From assembly GCA_002347645.1 (NCBI GenBank), contig DDYF01000004.1, positions 12,828 to 76,827 on the forward strand: a stretch of DNA of 64,000 nucleotides. The letters are read 5' to 3'. Within the stretch, counting starts at the first letter, position 1, and the number at the start of each line of letters is the position of its first letter. The notes beneath the pieces were generated by a model, which was not told the DNA's origin, did not search any database, and saw only the letters and a program-made list of their open reading frames with translations. Below are positions 8,977 through 18,054 of the stretch, piece after piece. The position numbers and the translations under genes were made by a program. The DNA comes from Thermoleophilia bacterium UBA2241. Lineage in GTDB: Bacteria > Actinomycetota > Thermoleophilia > UBA2241.

Positions 8977-10191
8977 GTGAAGCTCGAACGCTTCCTTCGC
9001 CTCGCCGAGAACCGGCCCCCGGCCCTCGTCTTCCAAGTGAGCTACGCCAACGGACTCGGCGTGATCCGCGACCTCGGGCGGCACGGCGTGCCGGTGATGG
9101 GTCTCGACACGGTCGCCGACGCGATCGGCTTCTCCTCACGCTTCGCAAGCGCCATGGTGTGCCCAGATCCGCGGGCCGACGAGTCGGCGTTCGTCGCTTT
9201 CCTCGAGGAACTCGGCGGCCGCCTCCCGCAACCGGGGGTCCTGTTCCCGACGCACGACGAGTTCATCTGGCCGCTGTCGCGCCACGCCTCTCGTCTCGAG
9301 CGCTGGTACCGCATCCCGTTCTCCCGCTGGGACGTCATGGGGCGCCTTTACGACAAGCGCGCCCAACTCGAGGCCGCCTGGCGCGCCGGCGTCGACACGC
9401 CGCGCACGGTGTTCATCGATCGCGCCGCCGACCTCGAGCCCGCGACCGCAGGCGTGATGTACCCCGCGGTCCTCAAGCCCGTCGACTCCCTGGCCTTCAA
9501 GGAGCGCTTCCACAAGCACCTCATCGACATCGAGAACCCGGCTCGCCTCGAGGATGTCTGGCCCGACGTGAATGACCTCGGCACGCTCATGCTTCAGGAG
9601 CGCATCCCGGGCGCGGACGACGAGCTCTTCACCGTGGGGTCGTACCTCGACGCCGAGTCCCGGCCCTTGGCCGTGTTCACAGGACACAAGATCCGGCAAC
9701 ACCCGGCCGGTGCCGGCAGCGCACGGCTCGCGGTCAGCAAGTGGGACGCAGAGCTCGCCGAAGCGGGACTTCGCCTGCTGCGCGAGCTGTCGTATCACGG
9801 CGTCAGCCAGGTGGAGTTCAAGCGCGACCCGCGGGACGGCAGGTACTGCCTCATGGAGGTCAACGCGCGGCACTGGATGTGGCACTCGCTCGCCGCGGCC
9901 TGCGGCGTCAACCTCTCGTTCGCCGCGTACATGGACGCCGTCGGGCAGCCCTTCCTCGCCCCGCGCCAGATCGACGGCCCACGCTGGGTCGTGGTGACCA
10001 AGGACGCGCCGCTCGCCGCGCGCGAGATGTGGGGCCGCCGGCTCTCGCCGTTGGAGTACGCGCGATCGCTGCGGGGAGCCCGCGTCGACGGTGTGCTCTC
10101 CGCCGAAGACCCCCTGCCCGGCCTGCGCAATATCGGTCGCGTCGCGAAACGGATCGTCACCCGGCGGCCGAGCACGCGCATCGAGATCTGA
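8977..10191 (+). CDS. ATP-grasp carboxylate-amine ligase-like protein
   Basis: 404 residues from GTG with GGAG 7 bp upstream. The first 100 residues form a pre-ATP-grasp Rossmann-like region (LGVIRDLGRHGVPVMGLDT). VLKPVDSLAFKERFHKH holds the ATP-binding Lys, and QVEFKRDPRDGRYCLMEVNAR carries the metal-binding Glu and Asn of the ATP-grasp fold. Such enzymes activate a carboxylate as acyl phosphate and join it to an amine or thiol. Among glycosyltransferases and deacetylases it may attach an amino acid to a sugar carboxylate or amine. The substrate is inferred. Confidence 0.7.
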   Translation: MKLERFLRLAENRPPALVFQVSYANGLGVIRDLGRHGVPVMGLDTVADAIGFSSRFASAMVCPDPRADESAFVAFLEELGGRLPQPGVLFPTHDEFIWPLSRHASRLERWYRIPFSRWDVMGRLYDKRAQLEAAWRAGVDTPRTVFIDRAADLEPATAGVMYPAVLKPVDSLAFKERFHKHLIDIENPARLEDVWPDVNDLGTLMLQERIPGADDELFTVGSYLDAESRPLAVFTGHKIRQHPAGAGSARLAVSKWDAELAEAGLRLLRELSYHGVSQVEFKRDPRDGRYCLMEVNARHWMWHSLAAACGVNLSFAAYMDAVGQPFLAPRQIDGPRWVVVTKDAPLAAREMWGRRLSPLEYARSLRGARVDGVLSAEDPLPGLRNIGRVAKRIVTRRPSTRIEI

Positions 10192-10196
10192 GGCTC

Positions 10197-11684
10197 GTGA
10201 CCCTGCAGCCCCTCGACGTCTACGACGGCGGGCCGGAGGCGTTCGCGCCCCGGGCACGTTGGGTGCTCGAGACGTTGCTCGCTCCGCTGGGGCGGGTTCC
10301 GCGGATGATGCGCGAGCGCGCCGCCGCCGGCGCGTGCGCGCTCGCGTGGGCCAGTGAGCCTGTTCCCGGCGTCCCCACGCTCCCGTGCTCCGACGAGGCC
10401 ATGGACCTGCTCCTCGGCGACCGGCCTCTGCCCTCCGCCTCGTTCGTCCGGCGGGGAGGAGAGACCGGAGAGGTCCCGGGCGCGTTCCCCGTACCGGGGG
10501 AGGGCTTCGCGGCGCCCTTCGACCTCGTCGCGTCCGCCTTCGTCCTCCTCGCCTGTTGGGACGAGCACACGTGCCTCGAGCGGGACCGCTTCGGACGCCT
10601 GCCCTTCACGGCGAGCATCTTCGCCGCGAACCCGGAACTGCCGATCGACCGGCCCGCGGTCGACGGTTACGTGGGCCTGCTGCGCCAGGTCCTGGAGCCA
10701 CGGGCGGCCGCGCTCGGGCTCGAGCCGCTGCCAGACCCCGGCTGGGTGTGGGGCGACGGTACCGCCGGCGCCGCCGGCTTCGCCGTCGCCCTGACCCATG
10801 ACGTCGACAACGTGTGGCGGTGGACGCCGCGCGGCTTTGCCGCGACGGGCTATCGCTGCGCCCGCGCCCTTCGACACGGGCGCTGGCCCGCGCTCGCGAA
10901 AGAGCTCGGCGACCTGCGCGAGTGGCTCACCCGGCACGTGCCGCGGCACACCGACCCGCTGTGGACCTTCCCGCGGCTCCTGGGCGGCGAAGACGCACGC
11001 GGGGTCTCGTCGACCTTCTACGTGATCGCCCGCCACACCCACAAGCAGGACGGCAACCAGCCCGCCGAATACCGGCGCCGCATCCCCGTCGCGCTCGACA
11101 TGCTCCGCCGTGGCCGTCGCGAAGTGGGCCTGCACGGCAACGACGCCGACCGGCTCAGCGCCGGCGAACTGGCCGGCGACCGCGCGCTCCTCGCGGAGCG
11201 TTCGGGTGCGGCCGTCGAGGGCGTGCGCTACCACTACCTGCGCTGTCTGTACCACGCGACGCTGCCGCTCGTCGAGGAGGCCGGCTTCGGCTACGACACG
11301 AGCCTCGCTTTCGCCGAGCACGAAGGGTTCCGCTGCGGGGCCTCGTTCCCCTTCCGGCCCTACTTCATCACGGAGGAGCGTCCGCTCCGGGTCCTCGAGC
11401 TGCCTCTGGCCGTCATGGACACGACCCTCCTCGAGCCCCAGTACCGGGCCCTGCCCGCCGCCGAGGGAGAGCGCGCCACCCGCGACGTGCTGGCCACGGT
11501 GGCGCGCACCGGCGGCGGCGTCGCCGTCCTGTGGCACAACCAGCGCTTCGACCGCCGGGCGGCACGGGGCTACGACGACGTGTACTGGCGGCTCGTCGAC
11601 CGGCTCCGCGAGGACGGCGCGTTCGTGGGCACGGCGGCGGCCCTCGTGCGCCGCTGGACCGAGCGCACCGGGGCGCCGTCGTGA
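10197..11684 (+). CDS. NodB-type polysaccharide deacetylase family protein
   Basis: 495 residues from GTG 6 bp after the ATP-grasp stop. The N-terminal 180 residues are an extra domain of the kind seen in large deacetylase relatives. The catalytic part starts with VALTHDVDNVWRW, where Asp-Val-Asp supplies the base and a metal ligand. It continues with REVGLHGND (metal His) and a late VLWHNQRFD (His). No signal peptide is apparent, so it probably deacetylates a cytoplasmic lipid- or nucleotide-linked sugar. The stop overlaps the next start (GTGA). Confidence 0.75.
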   Translation: MTLQPLDVYDGGPEAFAPRARWVLETLLAPLGRVPRMMRERAAAGACALAWASEPVPGVPTLPCSDEAMDLLLGDRPLPSASFVRRGGETGEVPGAFPVPGEGFAAPFDLVASAFVLLACWDEHTCLERDRFGRLPFTASIFAANPELPIDRPAVDGYVGLLRQVLEPRAAALGLEPLPDPGWVWGDGTAGAAGFAVALTHDVDNVWRWTPRGFAATGYRCARALRHGRWPALAKELGDLREWLTRHVPRHTDPLWTFPRLLGGEDARGVSSTFYVIARHTHKQDGNQPAEYRRRIPVALDMLRRGRREVGLHGNDADRLSAGELAGDRALLAERSGAAVEGVRYHYLRCLYHATLPLVEEAGFGYDTSLAFAEHEGFRCGASFPFRPYFITEERPLRVLELPLAVMDTTLLEPQYRALPAAEGERATRDVLATVARTGGGVAVLWHNQRFDRRAARGYDDVYWRLVDRLREDGAFVGTAAALVRRWTERTGAPS

Positions 11685-12817
11685 CTGTCCGCGTCGTCCA
11701 TCTCTCCGTCGTCCACCGGCCCGACGATCCACGCATCTTCGAGCGCGAGTGCCGGACGCTGGCGCGGGCGGGTCATCACGTCGCCTACCTGGCTCCGGGG
11801 GCTGCGCGCGGGCTCGACGCCCACGGCGTGCTGCTGGCGCCGCTGCCGCAGCACGGTCGCAGCACGAGGTTCCTCGACATCGTCGCCGTCCAGCGCGAGC
11901 TGCGCGCGCTGCGCCCGCACGTACTGCACGTCCACGACCCGGAGTTGCTCACGCTCTTCCCGCTGGCCAGGGCCTTCGTGCCCCGTCTCGTCTACGACAT
12001 GCACGAGTACGTGCCCGAGCAGGTCGCGGCCAAGCCCTACATCCCGGCATGCATGCGCCCGGCCGCATCACAGGCGGTCGCCGTGGCTCAGCGACGGCTC
12101 GCCGCGCTGGGCGACGGCGTGGTCGTCGTGGCGCCCGATCAGCTGGACGCCCTGGGGGACGAGCCGCAGCGGCGTCTCGTGCTGCCCAACTATCCGCGCC
12201 TCGAGCGTTTCGACGGCGCCACGCCCGACCCCGAGATGGCGGCCGACCCTCGCCTCAAGCTGGCCTACGTGGGCAGCCTCAGCCGCAATCGCGGCTGCCT
12301 GCTGATGCTCGACGTCATGGAGCGGCTCGATCCATCGGAGGCGGTGCTGTACCTGGGCGGCGTGTTCGCCGCCCCGGACGTTCGCGCCGAGGTCGAGGCC
12401 CGCGTCGCGGGCGACCTCGGCGACCGCGTCCGCCTGCTCGGCAGGGTACCGCCGATGTCGCTGCCGGCCGTGCTCGCCGCCGCCGACGTGGTCTGGGTGC
12501 CCTCGGTCGCCAGCGCCCAGTACCGGCATCCCGCGGTGGCCACCAAGCTCTTCGAGGGCATGGCGGTGGGGCTTGCGGCGCTCGTCAGCGACCTGCCGGG
12601 CCGCGCCGAGCTGGTGCGCGCCGAACGGTGCGGCCTCGCCGTGCCGCCAGACGTGGACGGCCACCTCGCCGGCGTCCGGCGCCTGCTGGCAGATCGGGAC
12701 GAGCTGGCGGCGATGGGCGCGCGCGGCCGCGCCGCCGTCGAGCGCGCGTACTCGTGGGAGGCCGTGGAGGGCGACCTGGTCGCCTTCTACGCCGCGCTCA
12801 CCGCCGGCGTGCGCTGA
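11681..12817 (+). CDS. GT4-family glycosyltransferase
   Basis: 378 residues from GTG overlapping the deacetylase stop. HVLHVHDPELL and YDMHEYVPEQ mark the acceptor domain. LKLAYVGSLSRNRGCLLMLD and VATKLFEGMAVGLAALVSD form the donor domain, with the conserved Glu in LFEGMA. Cytoplasmic; probably extends the repeat unit. The stop codon lies in the first copy of a 16-bp tandem duplication that forms the 3' border of this gene. Confidence 0.82.
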   Translation: MTVRVVHLSVVHRPDDPRIFERECRTLARAGHHVAYLAPGAARGLDAHGVLLAPLPQHGRSTRFLDIVAVQRELRALRPHVLHVHDPELLTLFPLARAFVPRLVYDMHEYVPEQVAAKPYIPACMRPAASQAVAVAQRRLAALGDGVVVVAPDQLDALGDEPQRRLVLPNYPRLERFDGATPDPEMAADPRLKLAYVGSLSRNRGCLLMLDVMERLDPSEAVLYLGGVFAAPDVRAEVEARVAGDLGDRVRLLGRVPPMSLPAVLAAADVVWVPSVASAQYRHPAVATKLFEGMAVGLAALVSDLPGRAELVRAERCGLAVPPDVDGHLAGVRRLLADRDELAAMGARGRAAVERAYSWEAVEGDLVAFYAALTAGVR

Positions 12818-12840
12818 TTCCCGAGTGCGCTGATCCCCGC
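12809..12840 (+). repeat. 16-bp tandem direct repeat over a gene's stop codon
   Basis: Two adjacent 16-bp units (12809-12824 and 12825-12840) starting GTGCGCTGAT differ at only two positions. The first contains the TGA of the upstream glycosyltransferase; the second lies in the short gap before the convergent amidohydrolase. It looks like replication slippage. Confidence 0.75.
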
Positions 12841-12851
12841 GTGCCCCTGCC

Positions 12852-13679
12852 TCACCGGGGGTCGCCGAACAGGCACCGCTCCGCGTTCTTGGCGAAGAAC
12901 AGCTCCCTCACCTCCGGCTTGACGGCCGCGCTCCAGGCCTCCACGGCCTCGCCGAACTCGACCAGCGGGTAGTCGGTGCCGAACAGGCAGCGGTCCTTCA
13001 GGTAGGAGTTGACCGCCTGGAGCGTCGCCTCCGGCAGGTACTTCGGCCACAGTGCGCTGAACTCGAGGAAGATGTTCGGGTGCTTCTGCGCCACGGCCAG
13101 GCCGAGCACGCCGAAGCCGTTCCCGGCGTGCGAGACCACGAGCTTGAGGTCGGGGAAGTCGATGGCGATCTCGTCCATGTACTTGGGATCGCCGAGCCAC
13201 ATGCTCTGGAAGCGGTTGTAGTGCAGGCTGCCGTGGACGATGGCGACCATGTTGTGGCTCTCACAGTAAGCGTAGATGGGGTAGAGCACGCTGGCGTTGG
13301 CCGGGATGCCCCAGATGTACGGGGCGATGTTGGCCCCCAGGAAGCCCTGCTCCCGGCAGCGCTCGAGCTCTTCGAGGTTACGCCGGATGCCATATTTGGG
13401 ATGGACGCCGGCGATGTAGTAGAAGGGGTCGTCGTCCAGCGACCGGCGGACCTCCATGAGGTGGTCGTTGTCCTCGATGGAGCCTCCGCACACGACGCCC
13501 CGCGACACCCCGTCTCCCTTCATCGCGGCGACGAACGCCGGCATGTCGAGGGGTGTCAGCCTGGGCCGCATCTTGTACAGCTCGATGTACTGCGCGAAGT
13601 GGGGCGCCGGATCGTCCGGGTCCCACGGGCCGAGCATGTGCTCCGTCCGGAGCCGTACGCGGAAGTCGACTACGTCCAT
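12852..13679 (-). CDS. Amidohydrolase-2 family TIM-barrel protein
   Basis: 275 residues from ATG with AAAGGA upstream. VVDFRVRL replaces the usual N-terminal His-x-His. IAGVHPKYG, MVAIVHGSLHYN, LKLVVSHAGNGFG and CLFGTDYPL match PF04909 metal-dependent hydrolases and decarboxylases. The final Asp of FGTDYP and the barrel His residues are kept, so a single-metal or decarboxylase-like chemistry is plausible. It is transcribed against the flanking polysaccharide genes together with the upstream GNAT gene. The substrate is unknown. Confidence 0.75.
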   Translation of the reverse strand: MDVVDFRVRLRTEHMLGPWDPDDPAPHFAQYIELYKMRPRLTPLDMPAFVAAMKGDGVSRGVVCGGSIEDNDHLMEVRRSLDDDPFYYIAGVHPKYGIRRNLEELERCREQGFLGANIAPYIWGIPANASVLYPIYAYCESHNMVAIVHGSLHYNRFQSMWLGDPKYMDEIAIDFPDLKLVVSHAGNGFGVLGLAVAQKHPNIFLEFSALWPKYLPEATLQAVNSYLKDRCLFGTDYPLVEFGEAVEAWSAAVKPEVRELFFAKNAERCLFGDPR

Positions 13680-13698
13680 GCGTGCGTCCTTTCGTTTC

Positions 13699-14856
13699 TC
13701 AGGTCGGCGTGGCGGGTCGCGGCAGCCCTTCCAGCACGAGCTCCGTGATGTACCAGTCGGCGGGGTCCGCGACCCTCGGGTCGTCGCGAAGCTCCTGCGG
13801 GATATAGAGGAAGAACTGGCGCGGCGGCGCGGTCCTTCTCAGCAAGGCGGCCGGCGACAGCACGGCCGTGTCGAGGAAGCCCGCGCTCCTGAGGCGGGCC
13901 GGAAGGAGACGAGAGCGTCGCAGCGCCAGGCACTGGATACGGGCGACGCCGAGCTCCTGCCCCCGCCGGGTCAGCGCTGCCAGGAGGTGGCGGAAGAGGT
14001 CGGTGCGGGCGCCGTCCACGAGGAGGTCGACGACGTGCAGGGCGCCCTGCTGGACGAACGAGACGGCGTACCCCAGAAGGCCGTGCCTGCCCGTCATGAT
14101 CAGGTACTCGTGCTCGACGTGAGGATCGTCGTTGACCCGCCACCGCAGGTAGTCGGCGCGCCGGTCGACGCTGATGCCGTAGCGCTCGCGATTCCGGTCC
14201 CAGAGACCCGCGATCTCGTCCAGCGGCGCGTCCGCGGTCCCCGCGGCGGCGACCTGGTAGCGGGATGCGCCGCGCCGCCGCGACCGGCTGTACGTCTGCA
14301 GCGTCGCGGCGAGCGCCCGCGAGAAGACAGGCGCAAGCTTCTTGCCGACAGAGCCCTTCGCAACCATGATCTCCCGGAGGTCCTCCCGAAGCGCTGCGCT
14401 CTGCAGCCACAGCGTGTAGTTGGCCCAGTCGTCGAACGCCACGTAGCCGAGCTTCGTGCGCACCCTGCCCACGGCGCCGCCCGCCACCTGTCCGGCGGTG
14501 GTGAAGAAGAAGCTGTACTTCTTCTTCTCTTCCTCGAAACAGGCACGCTCGTGGGCGGAGTACAGCCCGGTGCCCCGGCACGCCGGGTGGCTCATGCAGT
14601 TCTCGGTCTTGCCGGCCACGGTCGGCCGGCCCCGGAGACTGAGCGGCGTGGGGATGAGACTGTACTGAGCGATGAGTTGATCACCCGGCTCGCGGTCGAG
14701 GTCGAACAGCAGGTTCATGCTCCCCCGGCCCGCCCACGTGTCGAGCCATTCCCAGGCGAACTCCGCCGCGCTGCGGTCCCTGCCGGTGATGGAGCGGTAC
14801 AGCCGGTTGATCTCGACCTCGTCGCCTGGCCGATAGGGCCTGCTGACGGTCTGCAA
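13699..14856 (-). CDS. GNAT-fold acetyltransferase-like protein
   Basis: About 385 residues. A GTG at 14865 is in frame, but it falls inside the purine-rich AGGGGAGG that would act as ribosome site for the TTG at 14856, so I choose the TTG. The N-terminal half resembles the large GNAT families (SRPYRPGDEVEINRLYRS, then GTGLYSAHERACFEEE, like an acetyl-CoA loop). The C-terminal half is a second divergent GNAT-like domain. Acceptor unknown. It is cotranscribed with the amidohydrolase 19 bp downstream, so the pair may modify one small molecule or glycan unit. Confidence 0.6.
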   Translation of the reverse strand: MQTVSRPYRPGDEVEINRLYRSITGRDRSAAEFAWEWLDTWAGRGSMNLLFDLDREPGDQLIAQYSLIPTPLSLRGRPTVAGKTENCMSHPACRGTGLYSAHERACFEEEKKKYSFFFTTAGQVAGGAVGRVRTKLGYVAFDDWANYTLWLQSAALREDLREIMVAKGSVGKKLAPVFSRALAATLQTYSRSRRRGASRYQVAAAGTADAPLDEIAGLWDRNRERYGISVDRRADYLRWRVNDDPHVEHEYLIMTGRHGLLGYAVSFVQQGALHVVDLLVDGARTDLFRHLLAALTRRGQELGVARIQCLALRRSRLLPARLRSAGFLDTAVLSPAALLRRTAPPRQFFLYIPQELRDDPRVADPADWYITELVLEGLPRPATPT

Positions 14857-14900
14857 GGGGGGCACCTCCCCTGCTCGGGGTTGCCGGCGAGGCTTCCGCT

Positions 14901-14906
14901 AGTCTA
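14901..14906 (-). promoter_or_regulatory. Candidate -10 box TAGACT for the GNAT-amidohydrolase pair
   Basis: On the minus strand TAGACT lies about 45 bp before the TTG at 14856. Confidence 0.45.
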
Positions 14907-14940
14907 CGACATGCGCGACGGCGCCCCCGGGGCGACCTGA

Positions 14941-14946
14941 TAGACT
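14941..14946 (+). promoter_or_regulatory. Candidate -10 box TAGACT for the PIG-L operon
   Basis: GATAGACT on the plus strand, facing away from the minus-strand TAGACT at 14901-14906. It restarts plus-strand transcription of the polysaccharide locus after the two-gene inversion and leaves a leader of about 105 nt. Confidence 0.45.
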
Positions 14947-15057
14947 TCAACGCCGAGCTGTGCCGGGACCTGCCCGGCGCGGCCCGCGGCCGACGGTGCG
15001 GCTCCTCGACCGGAACCGCCCGCGGCCCCCGGCAGCGAACGGCAGGAGAGACGGCCC

Positions 15058-15696
15058 GTGAGCATCGAACGCTTCGACAACGTCCTCGTTCTCGCCCCCC
15101 ACACCGACGACGGTGAGTTCGGGTGCGGCGGCACCATGGCGCGCCTCATCGAGAACGGCGTCAAGGTCACCTACGCCGCCTTCTCGACGGCCGCCAGGAG
15201 CGTGCCGCCGGGCTTCCCCCGCGACGTCCTCAAGCACGAGGTCCGCGCTGCCACCGGCATCCTCGGCATTCCCGAGACCGACCTCAGAATCTACGACTTC
15301 GAGGTGCGAACGTTCCCGACCGTCCGGCAGGACATCCTCGAGGAGATGATCGTCCTCCAGCAGGCACTCGACCCCGACTGCGTCCTCATGCCCGCGCTCG
15401 TCGACCTGCACCAGGACCACAAGACGATCGCCGAAGAGGCCTTGCGCGCCTTCAAGCGCACGACCGTCATGGCTTACGAGATCCCCTGGAACAACCTGAA
15501 CTTCTCGCAGCAGGCCTTCGTGCGTCTCGAGGAGCGCCACGTGGCGAAGAAGGTCGAGGCGCTCTCGTGCTACGCGAGCCAGGGTCACCGCAACTACCTC
15601 AACGAAGACTACATCCGCAACGTCGCCCTGACGCGCGGCATCAACGTGGGGTGCGACTTCGCCGAGGTGTTCGAGGTCTACCGCTGGATCCTCTGA
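15058..15696 (+). CDS. PIG-L/LmbE-family deacetylase
   Basis: 212 residues from GTG, with AGGAGAG upstream. The zinc motif is APHTDDGEFGCGG (His15, Asp17 or Asp18), with the second half DLHQDH near residue 118, as in MshB and LmbE N-acetylglucosaminyl deacetylases. Probable role: zinc-dependent removal of an N-acetyl group from an amino sugar in the repeat unit, exposing an amine that later transferases or ligases could use. That link to neighbouring genes is inferred. Confidence 0.82.
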   Translation: MSIERFDNVLVLAPHTDDGEFGCGGTMARLIENGVKVTYAAFSTAARSVPPGFPRDVLKHEVRAATGILGIPETDLRIYDFEVRTFPTVRQDILEEMIVLQQALDPDCVLMPALVDLHQDHKTIAEEALRAFKRTTVMAYEIPWNNLNFSQQAFVRLEERHVAKKVEALSCYASQGHRNYLNEDYIRNVALTRGINVGCDFAEVFEVYRWIL

Positions 15697-15757
15697 CCGA
15701 CGAGCTGCGAGACCTGCGCCTCCCGCCGGGAGCCGCGTCCGTCCCGCTCCCCGCACG

Positions 15758-16822
15758 ATGAGCGCGCGTCCGATCACACTCGTGCTGACGGCCGCCGGGT
15801 GCCCCGGAGGGGCCACCCTCGTCCGCATGCTCAGAGCCAACGGCGAGCGCGCCGTGACGATCGTGGGCACGGACGCCCGCCACGACGTTGCGGGGCGCTT
15901 CCTCTGCGACCGCTTCGCCACGGTCCCGCCGGCCTCGTCCGAAGAGTACATCGGGGCGCTCGCCGCGCTCGTCGAGCGCGAGCGCCCCGATGTGCTCTTC
16001 GTGCAGTCCTCGGCCGAGGTCGGCCCGGTGGCAAGGGCGCGCGCCGTGTTCGAAGAGCTCGGCGCGCGCGTCCTCGTCGCCTCGCCCGAGGCGATTCGCC
16101 TGTGCAACGACAAGGGCGCGATGTACGCCGCCCTCGGCGGCGGGCGGGTCCCTCAGCCCGAGACCCACGAGGTGCGCGACCTCGACGCCTTCGTCGCGGC
16201 CTGCGGGCGTCTCGGCTACCCCGAGCGATCCGTCTGCTTCAAGCCGCCAGTCAGCAAGGGCTCGCGCGGCTTTCGCATCCTGCGTCCCCACGTCGACCAC
16301 GCGTCGATCATCCTGTACGAACGCCCGAACAGCGTCGTCATGACGCTGGACGAGGCGTGCGCCGCCTTCCGGCACCTCGACCCGTTCCCGCGCCTGCTCG
16401 TGATGGAGCACGTCGACGGTCCTGAGCACACCGTCGACGCGCTCAGCGCGGCCGGCGAGGTCCTGCTCCACCAGACGAAGACGCGCGAAGCGATCGACAC
16501 CGGCCTCGCCATGGCCTTCCGCACGGTGGCGCGGCCCGACCTCGTGGGCTCCGCCCGCGAGGCCTGCCGCGCCCTCGGCCTCGACTGGTTCGTCAACCTG
16601 CAGTTCAAGGGAAGCAAGCTGATCGAGGTCAATCCCCGCGTCTCGACCTTCGTCTATCAGGAGGACTTCATCCTCCCGTACCTGGGCATCAAGTACGCAC
16701 TGGGCGAGCTGGACGAGGCAGGTCTCTCCGCAGCCCAGGCGAGGGTGCGTATCTCGCGGCGCACGGTGCGGTACTACGATCAAGTGTTCTGGGACGACAC
16801 CTCATGCACATCCTCTACCTGA
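15758..16822 (+). CDS. ATP-grasp ligase, carbamoyl-phosphate-synthase-like
   Basis: 354 residues. The N-terminal Rossmann-like part begins ITLVLTAAGCPGGATLVRML. It continues with NDKGAMYAALG, the B-loop region SVCFKPPVSKGSRGFRIL with the ATP-contacting Lys, and LIEVNPRVST with the Glu/Asn metal ligands. It resembles the CarB-type ATP-grasp proteins found in glycan clusters. Likely acyl-phosphate ligase activity; substrate unknown. The 3' end overlaps the next glycosyltransferase by 19 bp. Confidence 0.7.
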   Translation: MSARPITLVLTAAGCPGGATLVRMLRANGERAVTIVGTDARHDVAGRFLCDRFATVPPASSEEYIGALAALVERERPDVLFVQSSAEVGPVARARAVFEELGARVLVASPEAIRLCNDKGAMYAALGGGRVPQPETHEVRDLDAFVAACGRLGYPERSVCFKPPVSKGSRGFRILRPHVDHASIILYERPNSVVMTLDEACAAFRHLDPFPRLLVMEHVDGPEHTVDALSAAGEVLLHQTKTREAIDTGLAMAFRTVARPDLVGSAREACRALGLDWFVNLQFKGSKLIEVNPRVSTFVYQEDFILPYLGIKYALGELDEAGLSAAQARVRISRRTVRYYDQVFWDDTSCTSST

Positions 16823-18054
16823 GCCACTACTTCGCCCCCGAGAACAACGCCCCGGCGGCACGCGTGCACGCCATGGGCAAGGAGTGGGTGCGCAACGGCC
16901 ACGAGGTCACAGTGGTCACCTGCGCCCCGAACGTCCCCACCGGCGTCGTCTACGAAGGGTACCGGAACGAGCTGTGGCAGCAGGAGTGGGTCGACGGCAT
17001 CCGTGCGATCCGCGTGTGGACGTTCCTCGCCGCCAACGCCGGTACGGTCCGGCGCACCGCGAACTTCCTTTCGTACTTCGCCACGGCATCGCTGGCGGCG
17101 CCCTTCGTGCGCCGCCCGGACGTCGTGATCGCGACCTCGCCGCAGTTCTTCGCCGGCTGGGCCGGCGTGCCGGCGCACTGGGTGCATCGCGTCCCGTTCG
17201 TGCTCGAGATCCGCGACCTGTGGCCCGAGTCGATCACCGCCGTGGGCGCCTTGCGGCGCGGCGCGGCGGTGCGCGCGCTCGAGTGGCTGGAGCGCGCGCT
17301 CTACCGGACCGCCGACCACATCGTCACCGTCGGGGACGGCTACAAGGAGCAGCTGGAGGCACGCGGGGTCCCCGCCGCCAAGATCGACATCGTGCCCAAC
17401 GGCGTCGAGACCGATGTCTTCACCCCACGCGACCCGGACCCTGTCGTCCGCGACCGGTACGGTGTGCCTCGCGATGCGTTCGTCGTCGTCTTCGCCGGTA
17501 CCATCGGCATGGCCAGCGGCCTCGACGTCGCCCTGCGCGCCGCGCGGCGCCTGCGGGACCGCGGGCGCGACGACATCGTCTTTCTTCTCGTCGGCGACGG
17601 CGCCGTGCGCGCCGAGCTGCAGGCCGCGGCCCATGCCCAGGCGCTCGGGAACGTCGTCTTCGCCGGTATGGTGCCGCGCATGCAGCTGCCCGACGTCCTC
17701 GCCGCCGCCGACGCCTGCCTGGTGCACTTCAAGCGCCGCGAGATCTTCACCACGATCTTGCCTACCAAGCTGCCCGAGGGCGCGGCGATGGCCAAGCCCA
17801 TCCTGCTCGGCTTCGAGGGCTACGCCGCCGAACTCGTGCGCAGGGCAGACTGCGGCATCGCCTTCACGCCAGAGGACGACACGGCCCTCGCGGCGGCGGC
17901 GGAGCGCCTGGCCGACGACCCCGAGGAGTGCCACCGGCTGGGCGAGAACGGTCGCCGCCACGTGCTCGCCCACTTCGACCGCAAGGTTCTCGCCAACGAC
18001 TACCTCGCCATCCTCGAACGGGTGTGCGATCAGGCACGAAGGAGGCCGTCATGA
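16804..18054 (+). CDS. WbuB-like GT4 glycosyltransferase
   Basis: 416 residues. The start MHILYLSHYFAPENNAPAAR and the motif EIRDLWPESI are characteristic of the WbuB/FucNAc-transferase branch of GT4. VPNGVETDVF, GTIGMASGLDV and PTKLPEGAAMAKPIL complete the donor domain. Probably transfers an amino sugar to a lipid-linked acceptor; the exact donor is inferred only from the family. It overlaps both neighbours (19 bp upstream, ATGA downstream), so the three genes are likely translationally coupled. Confidence 0.85.
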   Translation: MHILYLSHYFAPENNAPAARVHAMGKEWVRNGHEVTVVTCAPNVPTGVVYEGYRNELWQQEWVDGIRAIRVWTFLAANAGTVRRTANFLSYFATASLAAPFVRRPDVVIATSPQFFAGWAGVPAHWVHRVPFVLEIRDLWPESITAVGALRRGAAVRALEWLERALYRTADHIVTVGDGYKEQLEARGVPAAKIDIVPNGVETDVFTPRDPDPVVRDRYGVPRDAFVVVFAGTIGMASGLDVALRAARRLRDRGRDDIVFLLVGDGAVRAELQAAAHAQALGNVVFAGMVPRMQLPDVLAAADACLVHFKRREIFTTILPTKLPEGAAMAKPILLGFEGYAAELVRRADCGIAFTPEDDTALAAAAERLADDPEECHRLGENGRRHVLAHFDRKVLANDYLAILERVCDQARRRPS

